Shown here: positions 1 to 6,668 of the stretch, one piece after another
How positions within the stretch are numbered: the stretch's first letter is position 1
Layout of the letters: the number at the start of each line of letters is the position of its first letter
From: an uncultured Prevotellaceae bacterium
GTDB lineage: Bacteria; Bacteroidota; Bacteroidia; Bacteroidales; Bacteroidaceae
Assembly: GCA_902769805.1 (NCBI GenBank)
Contig: CACXQL010000008.1
Coordinates: 1 to 64,000 of the forward strand
Length of the DNA stretch: 64,000 nt
Direction of reading: 5' to 3'
The notes under the pieces: model-generated
Database searches by the model: none
Seen by the model: the letters and a program-made list of their open reading frames with translations, nothing else
Told to the model about the DNA's origin: nothing
Position numbers and translations under genes: made by a program

Positions 1-222
1 CAGCCGACGGATAAACTCTTCACAGTCCACATTGAGAATGTCTGGACTACAATACGAGTAATACCTGACATACTGATAGTCATCCCCCACTTTCTCGATA
101 CCGTAATAGGTGTGTTCCGCTATCATGTCCCTTGTTGCCCAGGGAAAGTCAGCCTTCATCTGCTCGAATGCCTTGTCGATATAGGCATTCAAATCATACC
201 CGTATGGAAACTTCTCGCTCAT
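1..222 (-). CDS. Partial hypothetical protein (N-terminal 74 residues)
   Basis: An open reading frame begins at ATG on the reverse strand (222) and runs off the left edge without a stop, so only the N-terminus is present. It starts MSEKFPYGYDLNAYIDKAFE and is rich in acidic and aromatic residues, with no signal peptide or membrane segment, so it is probably cytoplasmic. I do not recognise the family. The start is supported by a -7/-33 promoter pair 31-61 bases upstream on the same strand. Coding potential is moderate: there are no stops and codon usage resembles the neighbours. Confidence 0.6.
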   Translation of the reverse strand, partial: MSEKFPYGYDLNAYIDKAFEQMKADFPWATRDMIAEHTYYGIEKVGDDYQYVRYYSYCSPDILNVDCEEFIRRL

Positions 223-252
223 AACATTTTGGTTTATAGTTTTATACCGCTG

Positions 253-283
253 CAAATATAGGAAAAAAACGCAAGAAAAGCAA
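253..283 (-). promoter_or_regulatory. Bacteroidota promoter for the leftmost gene
   Basis: Read on the reverse strand, TATATTTG (260 to 253) fits the TAnnTTTG -7 box. A TTG at 283-281 lies at the expected -33 distance. It is positioned to transcribe the gene starting at 222. Confidence 0.5.
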
Positions 284-324
284 GAAGAATGTGAAATAAT
301 GCATCTTTTTTCATTTCTATTTCG

Positions 325-332
325 TATCTTTG
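325..332 (+). promoter_or_regulatory. -7 box TATCTTTG
   Basis: A perfect TAnnTTTG box followed by GC, about 200 bases before the next gene and ahead of a string of hairpins. I see no clear TTTG at -33. It probably drives the candidate small RNA described next. Confidence 0.45.
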
Positions 333-335
333 CAG

Positions 336-486
336 ACTACACTTGCAAGGGTGGAGAATTATATTTATGTCAGGTACCAGTCCCTCTGACATTTAAATAT
401 CCAAAAGTGATATGGATGTATATGCAGAAAAGCAGTCCAACTTTTAGGCTGCACCTCAAAAAAACTCAAATAAATTTGGTTTTTTG
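336..486 (+). ncRNA. Candidate small RNA or structured leader
   Basis: Three inverted repeats follow the -7 box at 325. The first pairs 361-373 with 386-400 (ATGTCAG with CTGACAT, extended by ATATTT with AAATAT across a two-base bulge). The second pairs around 430-434 with 448-452. The third, at 458-485, has A-run, CAAAT, ATTTG, T-run and looks like a bidirectional terminator. It also overlaps the -33 region of the next promoter. An open frame across this stretch has no recognisable protein features. This could be an independent RNA of about 150 nt or a leader. I do not match it to a known RNA family. Confidence 0.35.
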
Positions 487-506
487 TTCGGTTTACACTA
501 CCTTTG
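475..506 (+). promoter_or_regulatory. Promoter of the Sel1/TonB-C gene
   Basis: TTTG at 475-478 and TACCTTTG at 499-506 are 24 bases apart start to start, the canonical Bacteroidota spacing. Transcription would begin near 511, giving a leader of about 25 nt before the ATG at 536. Confidence 0.75.
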
Positions 507-535
507 CAATAACTAATAACTAAAAGCGTAAGAAT

Positions 536-1810
536 ATGAAACACATCATTCGGATATTATTCGCAGTGGCATTGCTTATCGCCGTGCCAACAACAATGAA
601 TGCACAAAGCCCAAAGGGTAAAACGACGAAAGGCAAAGTGACGACAAAAGCTAATGGCACGACAAAGACGAAAACAACGACAACCCCGAAAATAATAGAG
701 AAAAATTCTACTGCTAAAGGTCTTGAAATTATAAATAAAGCAAAAAAAGGAGATGCTGAAGCTCAATTTTATTTAGGACAAGCCTATACAGGAAAAAGTT
801 GGACAGGTATTGGAGTCGCTAAAGACTTTAAGTTGGCTCTCTATTGGACGAGAAAGTCTGCCGAACAGGGATGTGTTATGGCTCAAACTGAATTAGGTTT
901 TTGGTATTCAGGAATAACGGTGATAGTAAAAGAAGATCTCAACCAGTCAAAATATTGGTTCCAAAAAGCGGCTGAGCAGGGAGATGCAATGGCTCAATAT
1001 AGGTTGGGTAAATGCTATTATCATGGTGATGGAGTCGCTAAGGACTTGAAGCAGGCTGTTTATTGGTATCGTAAGGCGGCTGAGCAGGGAGATGAAGATG
1101 CAAAAAAAGCATTGGAAGAAGTAGAAAAAAAATTCAGTCCTTCCGCTTTAGAAAGTCTTAAAAACAAGGCACAAAACGGTGATTCTAAGGCCCAATTTGA
1201 ATTAGGGCGTTGTTATCATGAAGGTGAGGGATTTACAAAGGACTACCAGCAGGCTGTCTATTGGTTCAGGAAAGCGGCTGAGAAGGGAAATGCAAATGCC
1301 CAATTCTATTTGGGTTTATGCTATTATAATGGTGAAGGAGTCGCTAAGGATGAACAGCAGGCTATCTATTGGTTCAGGAAAGCGGCTGAGCAGGGAGATT
1401 TATTGGCCAAAGTAACATTGGAAAAAATAGAAAAAAAAAGTCAGCCCTCCTCTTCGTCCTCTCAAGCAAAATCGTCAACATCCTCTTCTTCAGGGCAAGT
1501 TCACGATGTAGTAGAACAAATGCCTCAATTTCCTGGCGGACAATCTGCTTTATTTCAATTCCTTTCTCAAAACATTCATTATCCTGAAATATGTGAGAAG
1601 AAAGGCATTCAGGGAAGAGTCATCTGCTCATGTGTAGTTGATACAGACGGTAGCATTACAGACGTGCAGGTTAAGCAATCGGTTGATCCTAATCTGGATA
1701 GAGAGGCAGTAAGAGTCATTCAAAGTATGCCAAAATGGACTCCAGGAAAGGAGAACGGATTACCTGTACGAGTAAGATACACCATACCTATTACTTTCAG
1801 ACTTCAGTAA
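536..1810 (+). CDS. Sel1-repeat protein with C-terminal TonB domain
   Basis: A 424-residue exported protein. Residues 1-23 are a signal peptide ending in NAQ. A Lys/Thr-rich low-complexity stretch follows to about 60, then two blocks of Sel1-like repeats (roughly 60-200 and 210-305) with the usual AQFYLGxxYxxGxGVxKD and AxYWxRKAAEQG signatures. A Ser-rich linker leads to a TonB C-terminal domain (about 325-424) that begins VEQMPQFPGGQSAL and contains the family's GRV and PKWTPGKENG motifs. Proteins of this type usually lie in the periplasm or cell envelope, and the TonB_C domain contacts outer-membrane partners, but no specific partner is evident. It has its own promoter, and nothing downstream is close enough to be in the same operon. 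The sequence is noticeably AT-richer than the following genes. Confidence 0.85.
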   Translation: MKHIIRILFAVALLIAVPTTMNAQSPKGKTTKGKVTTKANGTTKTKTTTTPKIIEKNSTAKGLEIINKAKKGDAEAQFYLGQAYTGKSWTGIGVAKDFKLALYWTRKSAEQGCVMAQTELGFWYSGITVIVKEDLNQSKYWFQKAAEQGDAMAQYRLGKCYYHGDGVAKDLKQAVYWYRKAAEQGDEDAKKALEEVEKKFSPSALESLKNKAQNGDSKAQFELGRCYHEGEGFTKDYQQAVYWFRKAAEKGNANAQFYLGLCYYNGEGVAKDEQQAIYWFRKAAEQGDLLAKVTLEKIEKKSQPSSSSSQAKSSTSSSSGQVHDVVEQMPQFPGGQSALFQFLSQNIHYPEICEKKGIQGRVICSCVVDTDGSITDVQVKQSVDPNLDREAVRVIQSMPKWTPGKENGLPVRVRYTIPITFRLQ

Positions 1811-1830
1811 AAAAGAAAAAAGTTTTTTAA

Positions 1831-1896
1831 TGCCACTACTGTCACTAATGTCACAAATGCCCTATTTATCGGTATTCTGAAGTGGCAGTAGTGGCA
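1831..1896 (+). repeat. REP-like imperfect inverted repeat, copy 1
   Basis: A 15-base arm (1831-1845, TGCCACTACTGTCAC) pairs with 1882-1896 with one mismatch around a 36-base loop. The arm and loop resemble the copy near 29314, sharing TGTCACTAATRTCACA and CCCTRWTTATC. The right arm is not followed by a T run, so terminator activity is uncertain. Confidence 0.6.
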
Positions 1897-1970
1897 GTTA
1901 CCTCCGATTTGGGGCATAAAAATGGGCAAAAAAAAGGATGAAAGCATATGAATAGAAAGAGGAGTAATGA

Positions 1971-2192
1971 GGTTTCAGCTGTAGCCGAAAGGTCTTGCAC
2001 CTATAGGTGAAAGATCTTGCAGCTGCAGGTGAAAGACCTTTCACCTATAGCTGAAAGATAGAAAGGATGCTCCTTACTCCGCGAAAGTGCCGTTCTAACG
2101 CCCCGAAAGGAGGCTCCTTTCTCCCCGAAACCCCTAAGCAAACGACACAAAAGGAGGCACCTTTCGGGTAGACGGCAGCACCTGCCAACAGA
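1971..2192 (+). repeat. 22-base-pitch palindromic array A
   Basis: GAAAG recurs at 1987, 2009, 2031 and 2053, exactly 22 bases apart. After an 8-base phase slip, units start at 2061, 2083, 2105, 2127, 2149 and 2171, again every 22. Units are not identical. They alternate short palindromes such as GAAAGACCTTTC and ACCTATAGGT, then GAAAGGAG/CTCCTTTC. The unit at 2127 contains ACCCCTAAGCAAACG, nearly identical to a unit in the array at 29.1 kb. No coding capacity is convincing here. With the inverted repeat at 1831, this fills the gap between the flanking genes. Confidence 0.8.
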
Positions 2193-2244
2193 ATCAGTCA
2201 TAAAATTATTTCGTTTTTCACTTTTCGTTTTCCGTTTTTCTTTT

Positions 2245-2252
2245 TATCTTTG
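2245..2252 (+). promoter_or_regulatory. -7 box TATCTTTG for the M15 peptidase gene
   Basis: A perfect TAnnTTTG box followed by CA, 42 bases before the ATG at 2294. The region upstream is T-rich without an exact TTTG at -33. Confidence 0.65.
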
Positions 2253-2293
2253 CAAACGAGAATAATAAATCACATTATTAATCATTAAAACGA

Positions 2294-3058
2294 ATGACTA
2301 TGAGACTGACCTCAAAGATATTGATGTCTGTCATCCTTTTTACCGCTGTCCCTGCGTCAGCCCAACAATCGGTTCCCCAAGGAGCAAAGATCCTGATAAA
2401 GGCCTACCCTAACTTCATCAAGGGCTATGAGAATGGCAATCTGCTGATGTCTGACGGGGCGAAGATGCTGTATGACGACGGACGACAGAAATCGTTCGAG
2501 CAGAAGTTGGACGATGCCGACCCTGAGGATATGTTTGCCTTCAAATACGACAGGAAGTCATGGACGCCTGAGTATTTGCAGGATGCAGGCCGTAGTCGTT
2601 GTGAGCAACTCTTCAAAAAGATGTATGGAGCCTCAGCGGCGGAAGTCAGGAAACACCTTGTCAGTGTTCCGTGGTTTGGAGAGAAAGTACTGTTTACCAC
2701 CATCAACGGAGCCGCAGACAGTCTTCGCGCTGTTGCCAAGGAACTGGAGAAACACCCGGAGTTGCACTCCTATCTGAAGTCGTCCGGCTCATTCTATTGG
2801 CGTAAGGTCAGAGGTGCCAACCGTCAGAGTGCCCACTCCTATGGCATGACCATCGACATTGCCGTTGCGAAGAGCGACTACTGGTTATGGAAGAATCCAG
2901 GCAAGAAAGAGACGGAAAAGATTGTCTATGCCAATCGCTTCCCCAAAGAACTGGTACTTATCTTCGAGAAACATGGTTTTATATGGGGTGGTCGCTGGTA
3001 TCATTATGACACCATGCACTTTGAGTTCCGCCCAGAGATTCTGATGGCAAATCCATAA
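2294..3058 (+). CDS. M15-family zinc peptidase (D,D-carboxypeptidase or endopeptidase type)
   Basis: A 254-residue exported enzyme predicted to cleave peptide cross-bridges or stem peptides of peptidoglycan in the periplasm. Residues 1-24 are a signal peptide (…VPASAQ). The zinc site of the M15 fold is visible: H181 and D188 in SAHSYGMTID and H242 in TMHFEF, with the aromatic WGGRWYHYD stretch before the last histidine. Length and motif spacing fit the VanY/M15C group. An in-frame ATG two codons downstream (2300) is an equally plausible start. The gene ends 12 bases before exonuclease III, so the two are probably co-transcribed. Substrate specificity cannot be read from the sequence. Confidence 0.85.
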   Translation: MTMRLTSKILMSVILFTAVPASAQQSVPQGAKILIKAYPNFIKGYENGNLLMSDGAKMLYDDGRQKSFEQKLDDADPEDMFAFKYDRKSWTPEYLQDAGRSRCEQLFKKMYGASAAEVRKHLVSVPWFGEKVLFTTINGAADSLRAVAKELEKHPELHSYLKSSGSFYWRKVRGANRQSAHSYGMTIDIAVAKSDYWLWKNPGKKETEKIVYANRFPKELVLIFEKHGFIWGGRWYHYDTMHFEFRPEILMANP

Positions 3059-3070
3059 TATAAATAAGGT

Positions 3071-3823
3071 ATGAAACTGATTAGTTGGAACGTGAACGGA
3101 TTGAGGGCTTGCGAGGGCAAGGGCTTCAGTGATATCTTCAAGGAGTTGGATGCAGACTTCTTCTGTCTGCAAGAGACGAAGATGCAGGAAGGGCAGTTGG
3201 ACTTACAGTTTGAGGGATATACCTCCTACTGGAACTATGCGGAGAAGAAAGGCTACTCTGGTACGGCTATCTTTACGAAACACCAGCCCCTGAATGTAGA
3301 ATATGGTATCGGCATCGACCTGCACGACCATGAGGGACGTGTCATCACCTTGGAGATGGATGACTTCTTCCTCGTCTGCTGTTATACCCCTAACTCACAA
3401 GACGGACTGAAACGACTGGAATATCGTATGTCGTGGGAGGATGCTTTCCGCGCTTATCTGAAGCGACTTGATCAAAAGAAACCCGTCATCCTTTGTGGCG
3501 ACCTGAATGTCGCCCATGAGGAGATAGACCTGAAGAATCCCAAGACCAACCGCATGAATGCAGGTTTCACGGACCAGGAACGCGAGAAGTTCACCACCTT
3601 ATTAAATAGTGGCTTCATCGATACCTTCCGAACACTCTATCCAGAACAGGTCACTTACTCATGGTGGTCCTATCGCTTTCAGGCTCGACAGAAGAATGCC
3701 GGATGGCGCATCGACTACTTTGTAACCTCCGAGCGATTACGTCCTCAGATTGTGGATGCGAAGATACACACAGAGATTTACGGTTCCGATCATTGTCCTG
3801 TGGAATTGATAATTGAAAATTGA
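3071..3823 (+). CDS. xth: Exodeoxyribonuclease III / AP endonuclease
   Basis: A 250-residue cytoplasmic DNA-repair enzyme of the exonuclease III family. It incises abasic sites in base-excision repair and removes nucleotides from 3' ends. All family motifs are present in order: SWNVNGLRA at the N-terminus, LQETK (metal-binding Glu), GYSGTAIFTK, GDLNVAHEEIDLKNP, GWRIDYFVTS and the C-terminal SDHCPV with the catalytic Asp-His. It follows the M15 peptidase by 12 bases. The last codons and the stop lie inside an ATTGAAA heptamer array, so the C-terminus (LIIEN) is partly repeat-derived. Confidence 0.97.
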   Translation: MKLISWNVNGLRACEGKGFSDIFKELDADFFCLQETKMQEGQLDLQFEGYTSYWNYAEKKGYSGTAIFTKHQPLNVEYGIGIDLHDHEGRVITLEMDDFFLVCCYTPNSQDGLKRLEYRMSWEDAFRAYLKRLDQKKPVILCGDLNVAHEEIDLKNPKTNRMNAGFTDQEREKFTTLLNSGFIDTFRTLYPEQVTYSWWSYRFQARQKNAGWRIDYFVTSERLRPQIVDAKIHTEIYGSDHCPVELIIEN

Positions 3824-3848
3824 AAATTGAAAGTTGAAAATTGAAAGT
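3808..3848 (+). repeat. Heptamer array TTGAAAA/TTGAAAG covering the xth stop
   Basis: About five tandem 7-base units of TTGAAAA and TTGAAAG begin at the 3' end of xth. The TGA in the first unit is the xth stop codon. The same words occur at 44.9 kb and, inverted, inside the gene at 60.1 kb. Confidence 0.85.
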
Positions 3849-3989
3849 TTCGATTTAGCGAGAGCAGAGCCTTGCTTGCATGAGCTATGCCGAGCGTGAG
3901 AAACTTGGACGAAGTCAAAGTTTCGATTTAGCGAGAGCAGAGCCATGCTTGCATGAGCTATGCCGAGCGTGAGAAACTTGGACGAAGTC
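3844..3989 (+). repeat. Two tandem 73-bp direct repeats
   Basis: Bases 3844-3916 and 3917-3989 are identical except for one position (CCTTGC versus CCATGC). Each copy carries AAGTTTC near its start and GAAACTT near its end, an internal inverted repeat. The array joins the heptamer repeat on its left. Apart from these repeats and the promoter at 4045, the gap between xth and the next gene holds nothing else I can identify. Confidence 0.9.
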
Positions 3990-4044
3990 AAAGTTGAAAG
4001 GTTAAAAGAATTAAAAGAAAATAATCATCTATCAAAATAGTTTG

Positions 4045-4052
4045 TATCTTTG
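4045..4052 (+). promoter_or_regulatory. -7 box TATCTTTG for the Ala-rich lipoprotein
   Basis: A perfect -7 box with a leader of about 60 nt. The start at 4117 is preceded by AGGAGA, an unusually strong Shine-Dalgarno sequence for this group, consistent with high expression. Confidence 0.65.
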
Positions 4053-4116
4053 TCGCGGTTTTGAGAGAACCAATAAACATGTTTAATAAAAAAATTGAAA
4101 AGGAGAAAGTAAAACT

Positions 4117-4695
4117 ATGAAGAAGATTCTTTTTGCAGTGATGGCTATGGTTGCCATCGGATTCACAGCTTGTAACAACAAGACACAGCAGGGTGAGGCT
4201 ACTGACAGCACAGAGGTTGCTATCAATGTTGACGACGAGGCTAATGCAACTATCTCTGCTCTGACAGAGCAGATTGAGGCAAAGGATGCTACTAAGTTGC
4301 AGGAAGTTCTTGCTTCTATTAAGGAGAAGATTGCTGAGTTCATCAAGACCAATCCTGATGCTGCCAAGGAGTATGTTGCTAAGGTGCAGGGCTTCTTGAA
4401 GGAGAATGCAGACAAGATCAAGGCTTTTGCTGGTGAGAATGCTGCTGTTGCTTCTGCTGTTGCTGCTATCACAGACGTAGAGCCCGATGCTGTTGTCAGT
4501 GGTTTGCTGGAGCAGGTTGGCGATGCTGCTACCGATGCTAAGGACGCTGCCGTTGATGCTGTCAACGAGAAGGTTGACGAGGCTAAGCAGGCTGCCGAGG
4601 ACAAAGCTAACGAGGTAAAGGACGCTGCCAAGGAGAAGGCCGCTGGTGCCATTGACGGTGCTGCAGACGCTGCTAAGAAAGGCTTAGGACTGTAA
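4117..4695 (+). CDS. Alanine/lysine-rich amphipathic lipoprotein (LEA/apolipoprotein-like)
   Basis: A 192-residue predicted lipoprotein. The signal MKKILFAVMAMVAIGFTAC ends at a lipobox, making C19 the likely acylated cysteine. The rest is almost entirely predicted helix made of Ala, Lys, Glu and Asp. The C-terminal 70 residues form degenerate 11-residue repeats (DAATDAKDAAV, EKVDEAKQAAE, DKANEVKDAAK) like those of LEA or apolipoprotein-like proteins, and the middle has helices that could form a coiled coil. Strong GCT/AAG codon preference, a good ribosome site and flanking promoter and terminator suggest an abundant, monocistronic envelope protein. I cannot assign a function; stress protection or envelope spacing are guesses from composition only. 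Confidence 0.8.
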   Translation: MKKILFAVMAMVAIGFTACNNKTQQGEATDSTEVAINVDDEANATISALTEQIEAKDATKLQEVLASIKEKIAEFIKTNPDAAKEYVAKVQGFLKENADKIKAFAGENAAVASAVAAITDVEPDAVVSGLLEQVGDAATDAKDAAVDAVNEKVDEAKQAAEDKANEVKDAAKEKAAGAIDGAADAAKKGLGL

Positions 4696-4727
4696 GAATT
4701 AATAGCTAATTCTTGATTCGCTGAATA

Positions 4728-4769
4728 AAAGAGCCGGTTCGTTGAATAAATTTCACGAGCCGGCTCTTT
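4728..4769 (+). terminator. Intrinsic terminator after the Ala-rich lipoprotein
   Basis: AAAGAGCCGG (4728-4737) pairs perfectly with CCGGCTCTTT (4760-4769) around a 22-base loop and is followed by a T-rich stretch. Confidence 0.75.
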
Positions 4770-4774
4770 CTGTC

Positions 4775-4782
4775 TATCTTTG
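4775..4782 (+). promoter_or_regulatory. -7 box TATCTTTG for the beta-helix lipoprotein operon
   Basis: A perfect -7 box immediately after the terminator, 41 bases before the ATG at 4824. It would also drive the histidine kinase and response regulator downstream. Confidence 0.65.
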
Positions 4783-4823
4783 CATCATCTAATCTGAGTA
4801 TTAACAACTAAAACGTAACGAAT

Positions 4824-6638
4824 ATGAGAAAGATGATGTATTTCCTGCTATTAGCAGCAGCGATGATGACAACCGTAACAGCATGCTCATCTGAAGACCC
4901 GTTCCTATCTGATGACAATGGTACAACGACAGATGACAGCAATGGAAATAGTGACAACACAGGAGGGACAGTGACCACGTCCGTCTATGCGGATATGTCC
5001 AACTTCTCCATTGCTACCGACAAGACAACGACAGAACCAGCAAGTACGGCGAAGGCCGCCTATCCTGAAGGTATCACGGAAAGCAGTAAGGATGCTTTCG
5101 GGACTGTGGTCAATATCGACATGTCCAACCCGACTGCCTCCACAGAGAATGGTGTGACCATTACCGTCGACGGCAACGATGTGATAGCAGACCATGGAAA
5201 GACAGAAGGAATCTGTTATGTGGTGACAGGTACGACAACAGACGGGTCGCTGACAATTGAAGGCAAGGCGGATTATGAGGTCAACCTGAACAATGCAGAT
5301 ATTACCAATACCAGGAGTACGGCTCTTGACTTGGAAAGCAAGAATAATGCCTTTGTCGTATTGACAGGCAGTAACAAACTGACAGACGGTATCACGGCAG
5401 ACGACAGTCATAAGGGAGCCCTCTTCGGTAAAGGCATCCTCCTCTTCAGCGGCAACGGTTCTCTGGAAGTCTATGGTAACTATAACAATGGTATTCACGG
5501 CAAGAGCAACATCGTGTTCGACAAAGGCATCAACATCTATGTGAAGTCTACTGCCAATCATGGCATCAAGGCAGGCGACGACCTCTATATCAACGGCGGC
5601 ATCCTGAATGTCGAGATATCCGCTCCAGGAGCCAAGGGCATCAATGGTGACATTGATATCACCATCAATGGAGGACGTACCACAGTCCTCAGCACCAGCA
5701 AGGGTGAGTGGGACACTGAGGATCTGGAGACGAAAGCCTCAGCAGGTATTGCCTGTGACTCCATCCTCACCATCAACGACGGTGAGATATTCCTGCAGTC
5801 TACTGGTAGCGGAGGCAAAGGACTGAAGGCAGACTGGGAGGGTTATATCAACGGTGGTAAGATCCGTATCATCACCACAGGCGGACTTTACTATAGCGAC
5901 GGTACGACAGAGAACCATAACTACACAGGTGATACCGACCGACTGGACGATGCCTATACGTCGTCACCCAAGGGTATTAAGATTGGGACGAAAAACGAAC
6001 ATGGTGTACTGACCATCACGGGCGGCGACATCATGGTACGCACCAGCGGCAACAATGCCGAGGGCATAGAGAGCAAGGGTACATTGGATATCACTGGCGG
6101 CACGGTATTGGTATATGCCCATGACGATGCCATCAACTCCTCTGGCGACCTGACCATCAGTGGCGGAACGGTAGTAGCCGTAGGTACTAATAACGACGGT
6201 ATCGACTCTAACGGTGATATGTATCTGAAAGGTGGAACACTCATCGCTATGGGTGCCAGCGGTGCAGAGGCAGGTATCGACATCAACGAGCAGAAGAAAC
6301 TATATATCAGCGGAGGAAACATCTTCGGTATCGGCGGACGCTTTGACGGTTCCCTGGGCAGCACATCACAGGGTATCATCAGCACGACAGGCTCTGTGAC
6401 TGCCAACAGCACCGTGACTATCAGCGGTGACGGGAAGACTATTGCCACCTTCAATATGCCCCCTGTCTCCTATAATAGTGGAACGATGGTTATCAGCACT
6501 CCCAGTCTGACCAGTGGTAACAGCTATACCCTCAAGTCTGGAAACAACTCCCAGACGGTCACAGCATCGAACACTGTCAGCGGTGGCATGGGCGGCGGTC
6601 CTGGCAACGGTGGACCTGGTGGCCCCGGTGGTTGGTAA
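4824..6638 (+). CDS. Cthe_2159-like beta-helix lipoprotein (carbohydrate-binding type)
   Basis: A 604-residue predicted surface or periplasmic lipoprotein with a lipobox at C21 (TVTAC), followed by an Asp/Thr/Asn-rich linker. From about residue 55 to 540 it consists of repeated short strands with the NGGxxxV and GIxSxGDLxIxGGTV rhythm of right-handed parallel beta-helices. This arrangement is typical of the Cthe_2159 (DUF4353) family, whose founding member binds acidic polysaccharides with calcium. The C-terminus is a Gly/Pro-rich tail (GGMGGGPGNGGPGG). It is 30 bases upstream of a LytS-type kinase and shares its promoter, so the regulator pair may sense or control a related surface function. 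The ligand is unknown. Confidence 0.8.
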   Translation: MRKMMYFLLLAAAMMTTVTACSSEDPFLSDDNGTTTDDSNGNSDNTGGTVTTSVYADMSNFSIATDKTTTEPASTAKAAYPEGITESSKDAFGTVVNIDMSNPTASTENGVTITVDGNDVIADHGKTEGICYVVTGTTTDGSLTIEGKADYEVNLNNADITNTRSTALDLESKNNAFVVLTGSNKLTDGITADDSHKGALFGKGILLFSGNGSLEVYGNYNNGIHGKSNIVFDKGINIYVKSTANHGIKAGDDLYINGGILNVEISAPGAKGINGDIDITINGGRTTVLSTSKGEWDTEDLETKASAGIACDSILTINDGEIFLQSTGSGGKGLKADWEGYINGGKIRIITTGGLYYSDGTTENHNYTGDTDRLDDAYTSSPKGIKIGTKNEHGVLTITGGDIMVRTSGNNAEGIESKGTLDITGGTVLVYAHDDAINSSGDLTISGGTVVAVGTNNDGIDSNGDMYLKGGTLIAMGASGAEAGIDINEQKKLYISGGNIFGIGGRFDGSLGSTSQGIISTTGSVTANSTVTISGDGKTIATFNMPPVSYNSGTMVISTPSLTSGNSYTLKSGNNSQTVTASNTVSGGMGGGPGNGGPGGPGGW

Positions 6639-6668
6639 CATACAATAATCATCCAAAAATCACGTTAT

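Noticed and set aside
299..523. A 74-residue frame before the Sel1/TonB-C gene
   Set aside because: It covers two promoters and three hairpins, and its composition is not protein-like.
1971..2192. CRISPR array
   Set aside because: Pitch is regular but there is no constant repeat with unique spacers, the units are only 22 bases, and no cas gene is nearby.
3737..3991. An 84-residue reverse frame over the xth end and the 73-bp repeats
   Set aside because: Its sequence is just the translation of the repeats and of the antisense of xth.
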